A DNA stretch of 12,495 nt, taken from the NCBI GenBank assembly GCA_038062745.1, contig JBBTWO010000048.1:1-12495 (forward strand), read 5' to 3'. Origin of the DNA: JBBTWO01 sp038062745. GTDB lineage: Bacteria > Patescibacteriota > Microgenomatia > UBA8517. The translations under genes and the position numbers were made by a program. How positions within the stretch are numbered: position 1 is the first letter of the stretch; every line of letters begins with the position of its first letter. The notes beneath the pieces are model-generated. The model searched no databases and had not been told where the DNA came from. It saw only the letters and a list, made by a program, of their open reading frames with translations. Positions 1 through 5,347 of the stretch are shown in pieces.

Positions 1-2
1 TA

Positions 3-191
3 GTATTCGGTCTGCCATTGTTTATTGGTCTTGGCGTCATGAATCAACAACTTTTGAGACAGAAAGCCGCTGAACCTGTCACCCCACCCATAACAAGTGT
101 TAAAACAAAACCCACAATTAAACCTTCAACCACAAAAGCTCCTGTTAAACGAACTATTCCTATCCCTTCTCCTCGAAACCCCACCTACTAA
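3..191 (+). CDS. C-terminal end of a membrane-anchored Pro/Thr/Lys-rich protein (partial at window edge)
   Basis: An open frame runs from the window edge to a TAA at 189-191 and gives 62 residues. The first dozen are hydrophobic (LPLFIGLGVM), as in the end of a membrane segment or signal anchor. The rest is an extended tail rich in Pro, Thr, Lys and Ser without predicted fold. The tail ends in IPIPSPRNPTY, much like the IPIPTVPPIYR end of the protein starting at 1401, so the two may be related surface proteins. Its last 32 bases overlap tail to tail with the O-antigen-ligase-like gene on the other strand. The start lies outside the window, and no function can be assigned. Composition and the end match are what is seen; paralogy is inferred. 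Confidence 0.5.
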   Translation, partial: VFGLPLFIGLGVMNQQLLRQKAAEPVTPPITSVKTKPTIKPSTTKAPVKRTIPIPSPRNPTY

Positions 192-1371
192 GGCATATAC
201 CCAAAAGGAGCCAAAATAGCATTTCTTCAGAAACAGAAATAACATTTGTTTGAGTATGGAAAACAAACATACCAAACACACACAACAAAGCTATATTCCA
301 AACACTTTTGTTGTTTAGGTATCTTTTTACCAACACACTACCCAAACCTATTAGTACTAATACATATGCTAATAAGCCAACTAAACCAGTAGTTACAGCA
401 GATTCCAGTAAATGAGAGTGAGCTTTGTCCACATAGACATCATTATTAAATTTTATTGGCCAAACTACACTATCAAAAGCATAATCTACATTTGCCCAAC
501 CATATCCAAGAAGTGGTTTTTGCTGTACTGCCAAGAAAAGCTTGGTAAAGATGCGTTCTCTGCTTTCTGCAACAATAAATTGAGTTTGATGAATACTACC
601 CCACCAATAAAACATTACCCCAGTTACAGCTGCCAAACCCACGCATATTGAAACAGTCCAGTAAAGTGCTTTTCTTTTTGTTAAACACCACCATAAAAGA
701 AAGAGTATCAAAATGCCCAATGTTGGTGCCAATGATCTAGTCAATAATATGCCGATTATTTGAAGTGTTGACGCCAATATGTACAATTTATTCAGCTTTT
801 CCCAAGAAGTAGCCAAATAAAGTGTAAATGGTAATGACACCAGCAAAAAACCACCTAAAAATACTGGCTGGCCAAATGGACCTCCCAGTGCTCCACTCCA
901 ATTTGCCACATTTGGTTGGTGCAATATAAACAACCTAACAGCATCAATTATTATCCAACTACTAACCAAGGTTGAACCCACAGCAATTGCCAGAGATACC
1001 AACTTCTTCCAACTCTCCTGCCAAAATATGGCAACAAACAAGCAAAAACCCAATAAATGGAAAAAAGTTGTCAAACCATCCAATCGGTAATAATTTCCGG
1101 CAAAGCTTTTAGCCACGTCTTGACCTAAAATTGAAGATATTACTGCAACTGTTGTCCAAATCCCCAGAAAAACTAGCAACCAAAGGTTCATTTTTCCGGC
1201 TTTTATGTAGGCTGCAGAATTTAAAAACGCCAATACTACTAAAAGTTCCACCCAACGACTAAAAAACCAAACTTTAGGTACTTCGTGTGTTATCTTTGCC
1301 CAAGGCCAGAAAAACACTGCCATAGCCACGATTCCAGTAAAGAAAACTACCTTCAGGAATCTTATTGACAT
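160..1371 (-). CDS. O-antigen ligase / Wzy / PglL-type polytopic membrane glycosyl transfer protein
   Basis: A 403-residue protein with about ten to twelve hydrophobic segments. It fits the Wzy_C/O-antigen ligase family, whose members move a lipid-linked glycan onto lipid A, another glycan or a protein on the outer face of the membrane. The large extracytoplasmic loop lies at about residues 255-320 and has the family pattern: ESRERIF (269-275), PLLGYGWANVDYAF (286-299) and DKAHSHLLE (315-323), followed by a Gly/Leu-rich helix. H318 or H320 is the likely equivalent of the conserved loop histidine. The ATG has no Shine-Dalgarno but has a TAAAAT box five bases upstream, suggesting a leaderless message. 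Polymerase, ligase and O-oligosaccharyltransferase members cannot be told apart by eye. The Ser/Thr/Pro-rich proteins on both sides make a protein-glycosylating role worth considering. Confidence 0.8.
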   Translation of the reverse strand: MSIRFLKVVFFTGIVAMAVFFWPWAKITHEVPKVWFFSRWVELLVVLAFLNSAAYIKAGKMNLWLLVFLGIWTTVAVISSILGQDVAKSFAGNYYRLDGLTTFFHLLGFCLFVAIFWQESWKKLVSLAIAVGSTLVSSWIIIDAVRLFILHQPNVANWSGALGGPFGQPVFLGGFLLVSLPFTLYLATSWEKLNKLYILASTLQIIGILLTRSLAPTLGILILFLLWWCLTKRKALYWTVSICVGLAAVTGVMFYWWGSIHQTQFIVAESRERIFTKLFLAVQQKPLLGYGWANVDYAFDSVVWPIKFNNDVYVDKAHSHLLESAVTTGLVGLLAYVLVLIGLGSVLVKRYLNNKSVWNIALLCVFGMFVFHTQTNVISVSEEMLFWLLLGICLSRWGFEEKG

Positions 1372-1392
1372 GAATCATTTTAGAACTATAAT
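1365..1392 (+). promoter_or_regulatory. Perfect consensus sigma-70 promoter for the 1401 gene
   Basis: TTGACA at 1365-1370 and TATAAT at 1387-1392 are separated by 16 bases. Both boxes match the consensus exactly. Transcription would start at about 1399-1401, on or next to the ATG at 1401, so the message should be leaderless. The -35 box overlaps the start codon of the divergent membrane gene (1369-1371), so the two transcription starts probably compete. Confidence 0.75.
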
Positions 1393-1400
1393 ACCTTTGC

Positions 1401-1742
1401 ATGCAAAAAGTATCCGATAGTAAATTGAGTAGAAGAGCAGCAATAGCCTTGCTGGCTATTTTTGTGTTTATCTTGCCTACTGTAGGATCCGTGTTTGCCA
1501 ATTCCCAATCAGCTTATCCTGCAACCGGACCAGTTACATCACCAAGTTCTACACCTACCGCCACACCAGTTAGTGCACCTGTAAGTCCAACACCAACTGC
1601 AACACCAATAACGCCTCCTGTGTCACCAACACCAAGTCCTTCTCCTACACCTTTTTCTCCACCTCGAGGAACACTTGTACCTCGTCCTACCACAAAACCA
1701 AAAGGTATTCCAATTCCTACTGTCCCTCCTATATATCGTTAA
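1401..1742 (+). CDS. Secreted or anchored Pro/Thr/Ser-rich repeat protein
   Basis: A 113-residue protein. Residues 1-33 form a signal peptide or anchor: a charged start with KLSRR, a hydrophobic core (AAIALLAIFVFILPTVG), then a VFA-N site that could be cut. The rest is almost only Pro, Thr, Ser, Ala and Val, with a 13-residue tandem repeat (TPTATPVSAPVSP at 51-63, TPTATPITPPVSP at 64-76, a degenerate copy at 77-88) and a basic end (RPTTKPKGIPIP). Such tails are extended and often O-glycosylated or wall-spanning. The SRR pair lacks the following FLK of a true twin-arginine signal. The ATG was chosen because the promoter places the transcript start on it. The divergent glycan transferase next door suggests a surface role. 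Function is not known. Confidence 0.6.
   Translation: MQKVSDSKLSRRAAIALLAIFVFILPTVGSVFANSQSAYPATGPVTSPSSTPTATPVSAPVSPTPTATPITPPVSPTPSPSPTPFSPPRGTLVPRPTTKPKGIPIPTVPPIYR
1551..1664 (+). repeat. Diverged 39-bp tandem repeat coding for 13-residue Pro/Thr units
   Basis: Two full units at 1551-1589 and 1590-1628 encode TPTATPVSAPVSP and TPTATPITPPVSP. A shorter, looser unit follows at 1629-1664 (TPSPSPTPFSPP). The DNA copies differ at many third positions, so the repeat is kept at protein level rather than being a recent duplication. Confidence 0.7.
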
Positions 1743-1752
1743 CTAAAGGCTA

Positions 1753-1781
1753 TTTAACTTTTTGGGAAATTGATATATAAT
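1753..1781 (+). promoter_or_regulatory. Probable promoter of rplK-rplA
   Basis: A TATAAT box at 1776-1781 lies 17 bases after a weak -35 (TTTAAC, 1753-1758). A TG at 1771-1772 could form an extended -10 with an overlapping TATATA. Transcription would start at about 1788, giving a leader of about 60 nt before rplK. Unlike several other genes here, rplK therefore is not leaderless. Confidence 0.5.
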
Positions 1782-1788
1782 ATCCTTA

Positions 1789-1817
1789 CCTCACTTAGAT
1801 TTAAGGCTAATTTGAGG
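1789..1817 (+). promoter_or_regulatory. Leader hairpin before rplK, possible L1 feedback site
   Basis: CCTCA (1789-1793) and TTAG (1795-1798) can pair with CTAA (1807-1810) and TGAGG (1813-1817), leaving a small asymmetric internal loop and an 8-nt apical loop. In several bacteria and archaea, L1 represses its own operon by binding a short stem with an asymmetric loop in the leader. Position and shape fit this, but the specific L1 target bases were not recognised, so it is only a candidate. Confidence 0.3.
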
Positions 1818-1848
1818 CAGATTCTTTAAATAGAAATCGACAAACAAA

Positions 1849-2277
1849 ATGGCTAAAAAGGTAAAAACAATTCTAAAGATTAATCTTCCTGCAGGTAGCG
1901 CAACTCCTGCACCTCCAGTCGGTACAGCCCTTGGACCACACGGCATAGTCATTATGGACTTTGTCAAAGCTTACAATGATGCAACTGCGGACAAGAAAGG
2001 TCAAATTATCCCAGCTGTCATTACCATTTATGAAGACCGCACATTTGATTTTGTCACTAAACTTCCCCCAGTTTCAGAGATGATAAAAAGCAAAGCCAAT
2101 ATTAAAAAAGGGTCTGGAAAAACTCCTTTGGAAACAGCTGGAAAACTATCTCAAGCCCAACTTGGTGAAATTGCCCAGGAAAAAATGCATGACTTAAACA
2201 CTGACAACTTAGAAGCTGCAAAGAAAATTGTTGCCGGAACAGCCCGCAGTATGGGTGTGAAAGTAGAGGAAAACTAA
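1849..2277 (+). CDS. rplK: 50S ribosomal protein L11
   Basis: A 142-residue protein of normal L11 length. The N-terminal domain has the conserved proline-rich stretch PAPPVGTALGPHGI (about residues 22-35), which binds the GTPase-associated region of 23S rRNA and contacts thiostrepton-type drugs and the stringent factor in other bacteria. The C-terminal RNA-binding domain holds KTPLETAGKLS and ends GTARSMGVKVEEN. L11 forms the base of the ribosomal stalk with L10 and L7/L12, both encoded downstream. The ATG lacks a clear Shine-Dalgarno. rplA follows at once, so the pair is an operon. Confidence 0.97.
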   Translation: MAKKVKTILKINLPAGSATPAPPVGTALGPHGIVIMDFVKAYNDATADKKGQIIPAVITIYEDRTFDFVTKLPPVSEMIKSKANIKKGSGKTPLETAGKLSQAQLGEIAQEKMHDLNTDNLEAAKKIVAGTARSMGVKVEEN

Positions 2278-2278
2278 C

Positions 2279-2947
2279 GTGGGAGCGACAAAAACAAAAA
2301 CCACCACCATTGATCTGGCCACTGAAAATCAAGAACTTACTCCTAAAAAGCAAAAACTTGCCAAAGTGAGAGGTAAGAAATATTTGGCCAATAAGCTCAA
2401 AGTAGACAGAAATAAGCTTTATGATATTACTTCCGCTATAGAACTGGCAAAAACCACTTCATATTCTAAATTTGATGGCACCATTGAACTTCACTTAGTA
2501 GTTAAAAAAGAAGGCATTAATGTAAACGTTGTTCTCCCCCATGCAACTGGAAAAACAAAAAAAGTTGAAGTAGCAACTGATGCTACACTTGAAAAATTAA
2601 AAACTGGCAAGATCGATTTTGATGTTTTACTAGCAACTGCTGAAATGGTGCCAAAACTGGTTATGTTTGCAAAAGTCTTGGGACCAAAGGGACTGATGCC
2701 AAATCCAAAAAATGGAACACTGATTAAAAATGAGTCTGATGCCAAAAAATATGCAGCCGATGCGCTGAGTGTTAAAACAGAAAAGAAAACCCCTGTTATT
2801 CATACAATTGCAGGTAAAGTAAGTATGACAGAAGCTCAAATTCAAGAGAACGTAGTAGCAATTTTCAAAGCAATTGGAAAAGCTCAAATAGTTAAAGCCT
2901 ATATCAAAGCCTCCATGGGACCTTCAGTAAAAATCGCCCTCAGTTAA
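2279..2947 (+). CDS. rplA: 50S ribosomal protein L1
   Basis: A 222-residue protein that builds the mobile L1 stalk next to the ribosomal E site. Conserved parts include GKKYL (about residue 32), the SYSKFDGTIELHL strand (about 60-73) and VLGPKGLMPNPKNGT (about 133-147), and it ends with GPSVKIALS. About 25 lysine/threonine-rich residues precede the usual start of the family, so this is an N-terminal extension or the true start lies further in. GTG at 2279 was chosen because GAGG at 2266-2269 lies about nine bases upstream and it begins two bases after the rplK stop. L1 is missing in some other Patescibacteria, so its presence is informative. No clear terminator follows. Confidence 0.96.
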   Translation: MGATKTKTTTIDLATENQELTPKKQKLAKVRGKKYLANKLKVDRNKLYDITSAIELAKTTSYSKFDGTIELHLVVKKEGINVNVVLPHATGKTKKVEVATDATLEKLKTGKIDFDVLLATAEMVPKLVMFAKVLGPKGLMPNPKNGTLIKNESDAKKYAADALSVKTEKKTPVIHTIAGKVSMTEAQIQENVVAIFKAIGKAQIVKAYIKASMGPSVKIALS

Positions 2948-3088
2948 ATATTAACTTTTGTTGTCAGTGGTACTTTTAAGTTCCAAAGTCTTTCCATTCC
3001 CCAAGCTAAAACATATGAGACTGCCCATTTTCTTCGTACAGATCGTAAGGATTTTGTTCTTGATTTAGAGGATCTTCCATATTTATGA
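2948..3088 (+). pseudogene. Possible coding remnant after rplA
   Basis: Directly after the rplA stop, the same frame stays open for 46 codons to a TGA at 3086-3088. It has no ATG, GTG or TTG to start it. The reading looks protein-like (for example SIPQAKTYETAHF and DFVLDLEDLPYL). It might be the end of a lost gene, a scar from the arrival of the neighbouring cassette, or an older rplA tail cut by a new stop. Chance is also possible over this length. No family was recognised. Confidence 0.2.
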
Positions 3089-3481
3089 TTCCAAATTGGC
3101 GCTGTCTTGATACCTTTCTAGTGATATTCCACTTGCAACTACTTCCCAAAATTTTCGTTCCCCAGATGTCTGTGCTTCCCTCGACCTGCAGGTTGCTAAA
3201 TTCCTGTAGACCCAGAATACTCCTTTATTAGCTCCCAATAGAGAGTCAATAACGAATTCTTTTTGAATATTTATTCTTGCAGCTTCCTCGACAGAAGCAA
3301 ATGGTTCTTGGTCAACAAACTCTTCCAGCTCACTAAGCAAAAGATCGGGGGCAAGATTCATACAAGCAATACAGATAGGGGCTGGTATCTTTACGTCTTG
3401 CTCTTCAAAATCCTCTAAAAGATTACATAGTATTCGGTAACCCTCACTATTTTGATACGGTCTGCCACACATTTCGAGCAT
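3083..3481 (-). CDS. Unrecognised 132-residue protein
   Basis: A soluble, acidic protein with four cysteines in its first 40 residues (C5, C19, C37, C40), the last two as CIAC. The remainder looks helical (ELEEFVDQEPFASVEEAARINIQKEFVIDSLL). It has no signal peptide or membrane segment and fits no family I know. A TAAAAT box lies five bases before the ATG, the same spacing as before the gene at 1371, which supports a real leaderless start. It lies 47 bases downstream of the hicB-like gene on the same strand and may be cargo of the same insertion. Cysteine spacing and start signal are seen; a metal site would be inference. Confidence 0.5.
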   Translation of the reverse strand: MLEMCGRPYQNSEGYRILCNLLEDFEEQDVKIPAPICIACMNLAPDLLLSELEEFVDQEPFASVEEAARINIQKEFVIDSLLGANKGVFWVYRNLATCRSREAQTSGERKFWEVVASGISLERYQDSANLES

Positions 3482-3528
3482 ACAAAATTTTACCCTATAA
3501 ATTAGTCATTATCCATTTTTATTTTGTA

Positions 3529-3717
3529 CTAACTTAGACCATTGGAGTTTTCTTGAGCAACTTCGAGACATAATTTGATTGCTTCAGCAATATTAGTAAC
3601 TACCTCCTCGTAGGAATCTGCCTGGGTATGACATCCAGGCAAGGAGGGAACTTGAGCTACAAATACTCCATCCTCATCCTGTTCAACTAAGACTTTATAA
3701 TTTAATACTTTAGTCAT
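3529..3717 (-). CDS. Second HicB-like antitoxin (short)
   Basis: A 62-residue protein with the partial RNase-H fold of the HicB/UPF0150 family: a strand YKVLVEQDEDGVFVAQVPSLP, then the family's PGCHTQADSYEEVVTNIAEAI helix. HicB proteins bind and block the HicA toxin. Longer versions add a DNA-binding domain, which is absent here, so this copy is unlikely to repress transcription alone. It starts five bases after the hicA stop. Its N-terminus (TKVLNY) repeats that of the first HicB in the cassette, which suggests duplication followed by strong divergence. It may neutralise the same toxin or be an orphan partner of another HicA. Confidence 0.85.
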   Translation of the reverse strand: MTKVLNYKVLVEQDEDGVFVAQVPSLPGCHTQADSYEEVVTNIAEAIKLCLEVAQENSNGLS

Positions 3718-3722
3718 ACCAG

Positions 3723-3944
3723 TTAGGTGTTTTCTAAAAGTTCTTTTAGAGAAATTTTTGATTGTCTTAAAATGGCCTTCAAAGTTCCCATTCTTATTGC
3801 TCGATTGTGAATTGGTACTACAGTTCTTCGTCCATCTGAATGTTTAAACACAACATGGCTACCCTTAGTGTTTCTAGCCACAAAACCATTTTTAATGAGT
3901 AACCTCTCAATTTGTCTGGGCTTAATTTGAGGCAATTTGGGCAT
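3723..3944 (-). CDS. hicA: HicA-type mRNA interferase toxin
   Basis: A 73-residue HicA/YcfA-like protein of typical size with a double-stranded-RNA-binding-like fold. The N-terminal helix KPRQIERLLIKNGF leads to the diagnostic KGSHVVFKH, where H30 is the catalytic histidine in this family. RRTVVPIHNRAIRMGTLKAILRQ continues the family pattern (a TVP strand, basic residues, then a helix). Family members cleave mRNA and stop translation when HicB is degraded. The ATG abuts the stop codon of the upstream hicB, so the two are coupled, with antitoxin first, the reverse of the common hicA-hicB order. All expected residues are present, so it is probably active. Confidence 0.9.
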   Translation of the reverse strand: MPKLPQIKPRQIERLLIKNGFVARNTKGSHVVFKHSDGRRTVVPIHNRAIRMGTLKAILRQSKISLKELLENT

Positions 3945-4214
3945 TTATATTACAGAAAAATTTCCTGAGATATTTACTTGAGTAGTAGTAATAATGTTTT
4001 GGTCACTATCTACAGGAACTGGTTCTCCATCTTCGACTAGACTTTCTACATATAACTTAATGGCTCCAGTAACATTGATAATTGCTTCTTCAACTGTATC
4101 CCCATCGTCAGCTACTCCAAGGGTTGGAGAATATGCATAGAAACCCGACCTTCCAGTACCGGTCTCTACATCTGGCTCAACTATAATTTGGTAATTTAAA
4201 ACTTTTGTTTGCAT
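3945..4214 (-). CDS. hicB: HicB-like antitoxin, first gene of the cassette
   Basis: An 89-residue HicB-family protein: strand LNYQIIVEPD, an insertion rich in Gly/Thr, then GFYAYSPTLGVADDGDTVEEAIINVTGAIKLYVE. The usual PGC motif is changed to PTLGV, seen in one HicB subgroup. The C-terminal part (about 60-89) is too short for a ribbon-helix-helix or helix-turn-helix domain. The stop abuts the hicA ATG, so it is the likely cognate antitoxin. A TATAAT box ends six bases before the ATG, so the message is probably leaderless. The cassette reads against the ribosomal genes on both sides. Confidence 0.85.
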   Translation of the reverse strand: MQTKVLNYQIIVEPDVETGTGRSGFYAYSPTLGVADDGDTVEEAIINVTGAIKLYVESLVEDGEPVPVDSDQNIITTTQVNISGNFSVI

Positions 4215-4220
4215 ACATCC

Positions 4221-4226
4221 ATTATA
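4221..4226 (-). promoter_or_regulatory. -10 box of the hicBAB cassette
   Basis: TATAAT on the minus strand, six bases before the hicB ATG, predicts transcription from the start codon itself. No strong -35 was found. The same bases contain TATACT on the plus strand (4223-4228), a possible -10 for the rplJ leader, so the two directions may share a promoter core. Confidence 0.5.
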
Positions 4227-4244
4227 CTACCCTATTGCAAGAAG

Positions 4245-4364
4245 ATGGTAAAACAGCTAAAATAGCCTTACCTGAGAAAGTAGGCAGCCAAAAGCACAAG
4301 TCCTACCGAGGAAATAAACCTACATTTGTAGGTTGGATGACTCGCTCTCAGGCGAGTTTTTTTA
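4245..4364 (+). promoter_or_regulatory. L10-type leader of rplJ-rplL
   Basis: The leader before rplJ carries GTAGG (4280-4284), the block TCCTACCGAGG (4301-4311) and a hairpin of AACCTAC with GTAGGTT around ATTT (4317-4334), then a terminator. A CCTACCGAGG-like internal-loop segment is what I recall from L10 leaders that bind the L10-(L12)4 complex in Firmicutes and other bacteria. CCTAC at 4302-4306 can pair with either GTAGG (4280 or 4328), so two exclusive folds exist, as needed for a switch. Feedback control by L10 is inferred. Confidence 0.6.
4340..4363 (+). terminator. Attenuator-type intrinsic terminator right before rplJ
   Basis: ACTCGC (4340-4345) pairs with GCGAGT (4352-4357) across a 6-nt loop, followed by a run of T up to 4363. 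The rplJ ATG is at 4365, so this stem ends transcription before the gene or hides its start. Together with the upstream alternate pairings it looks like an attenuator answering to free L10. Confidence 0.75.
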
Positions 4365-4892
4365 ATGCTAAAAATACAAAAGACACAATTAATCAAAGAC
4401 ATGACCCGTGAGCTCTCTAACGCCCAAACTATTGTCTTCGTTGACTATGGAGGTTTAAACATGTCTTCTCAACAAGAACTCAAGAAAAGACTTAAAGAAA
4501 TAGGGGCTCGGATGATTGTTGTCAAAAATACCGTTTTAAGACTGGCTGGAACTGAGGCCAAGATTGACGACCAAGTTTTAACCGATTCAGTCTTGTCTGG
4601 CCAAACAGCAGTTATCCTCTCCTCTGCCGATCCTGTAGCACCAATCCAGATTCTTGGAAAATTTGCTAAAGAATTTGAATTGCCAAAGTTTAAAGTTGGA
4701 ATTGTTGAAGGAACATTCCAAAATACAGAAAACTTGAGCAAATTATCAAAACTGCCTTCCAAAGAAATTCTATATGGCCAAGTTGTGGAATCAATGGCGT
4801 CCCCAATGTATGGTATGGTTTTTAGTTTGAATGCTAATATGCAGAAATTGGTCTACATTCTAGACCAAAAAGCAAAGGGGGTGACTAATTAA
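4365..4892 (+). CDS. rplJ: 50S ribosomal protein L10
   Basis: A 175-residue protein of usual L10 length. The N-terminal RNA-binding domain shows the family pattern (NAQTIVFVDYGGLNM, then ARMIVVKNTVLRLAG). The C-terminal helix (MQKLVYILDQKAKG) carries the L7/L12 dimers. L10 anchors the stalk that recruits translation factors. There is no Shine-Dalgarno; the ATG follows the T-run of the leader terminator. A second ATG at 4401 would drop twelve residues, but the family usually has the extra helix, so 4365 is preferred. Its stop overlaps the rplL start by one base. In most bacteria rplJ directly follows rplA; here 1.4 kb of opposite-strand genes lie between. Confidence 0.96.
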   Translation: MLKIQKTQLIKDMTRELSNAQTIVFVDYGGLNMSSQQELKKRLKEIGARMIVVKNTVLRLAGTEAKIDDQVLTDSVLSGQTAVILSSADPVAPIQILGKFAKEFELPKFKVGIVEGTFQNTENLSKLSKLPSKEILYGQVVESMASPMYGMVFSLNANMQKLVYILDQKAKGVTN

Positions 4893-5281
4893 TGGCAAGT
4901 GATAATGTAAGTAAAATCGTTGATGCAGTTTCTGGCTTGTCAGTTTTGCAACTTAGTGAATTAGTCACACAACTACAAGACAAACTTGGTGTAACAGCCA
5001 TGCCAATGGCAGCAGCAGCCGCTCCAGCAGCAGCAGGAGCTGACGCAGGTGCAGCAGCAGAAGCAGCAGGTGGAGGAACTGTTTTAATAACTGGCTCAGG
5101 AGACAATAAAATTGCAGTTATTAAGGCTTTGCGAGAAATCAATCCTAATTTGGGATTGCAGGAAGCAAAAGGTATGACTGAAAATCTTCCAGCTGAAGTG
5201 ATGAAAGATGGAAAAACTGAAGACGCAAAAGCAGCAGCTGAGAAATTAACAGCAGCAGGCGCAACAGTTGAAGTTAAGTAA
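4892..5281 (+). CDS. rplL: 50S ribosomal protein L7/L12
   Basis: A 129-residue stalk protein. The N-terminal dimerisation helices (VSKIVDAVSGLSVLQLSELVTQLQDKLGV) are followed by an Ala/Pro/Gly-rich hinge (about residues 37-61) and the C-terminal factor-binding domain with KIAVIKALREINPNLGLQEAKGMTENLPAEV, ending in GATVEVK. The segment before KIAVIK is GTVLITGSGDN rather than the common EFDVVL plus linker, a mild divergence. GGGGGTG at 4877-4883 is a strong Shine-Dalgarno, one of few here, and the start overlaps the rplJ stop (TAATG). Extra ribosome binding fits the several L12 copies needed per ribosome. Confidence 0.97.
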   Translation: MASDNVSKIVDAVSGLSVLQLSELVTQLQDKLGVTAMPMAAAAAPAAAGADAGAAAEAAGGGTVLITGSGDNKIAVIKALREINPNLGLQEAKGMTENLPAEVMKDGKTEDAKAAAEKLTAAGATVEVK

Positions 5282-5287
5282 ACTCTA

Positions 5288-5312
5288 ACCTTCAGGGTGA
5301 GACCCTGAAGGT
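5288..5312. repeat. Perfect palindrome after rplL with GAG loop
   Basis: Arms ACCTTCAGGGT (5288-5298) and ACCCTGAAGGT (5302-5312) surround GAG. It starts seven bases after the rplL stop and lacks its own T-run, so it is not the terminator. It may shield the message end or be a copy of a small mobile palindrome: a related one lies at 6347-6369 with the same GGT-GAG-ACC centre. Confidence 0.85.
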
Positions 5313-5318
5313 AGAAGA

Positions 5319-5346
5319 AAAACCGCTTCAAACGAGGCGGTTTTTT
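5319..5346. terminator. Bidirectional intrinsic terminator between rplL and the 99-aa gene
   Basis: AAAACCGCTTC (5319-5329) pairs with GAGGCGGTTTT (5334-5344) around AAAC with one T-G wobble, followed by six T. On the minus strand the same stem is followed by T5CTTC, so it should also end the convergent gene whose stop is at 5348. Confidence 0.9.
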
Positions 5347-5347
5347 A

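Noticed and set aside
1551..1664. Tandem repeat as a CRISPR-like or minisatellite array
   Set aside because: Units have no spacers, differ at third codon positions, and are explained by the Pro/Thr protein repeat.
2949..2990. Terminator after rplA
   Set aside because: Only a weak stem with a mismatch (GGTACTT/AAGTTCC, 2971-2986) and no T-run.
1..3445. TAGTATTCGGT at 1 and at 3427 as a possible repeat
   Set aside because: Only 11 bases match, the following bases differ, and both lie in unrelated coding context. Chance is enough in AT-rich DNA.
3528..3537. ACTAACTTAG as a third copy of the candidate operator
   Set aside because: It matches ten bases of the reversed site but lies at the end of the hicB-like gene, away from any promoter.
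4205..4411. 68-residue plus-strand open frame before rplJ
   Set aside because: It covers the structured L10 leader and terminator; the translation looks like no protein, and it overlaps the rplJ start in another frame.
4885..5331. 148-residue open frame on the minus strand across rplL
   Set aside because: It is the mirror of the Ala-rich hinge of L7/L12, runs into the terminator, and has no start signal. rplL is certain on the other strand.
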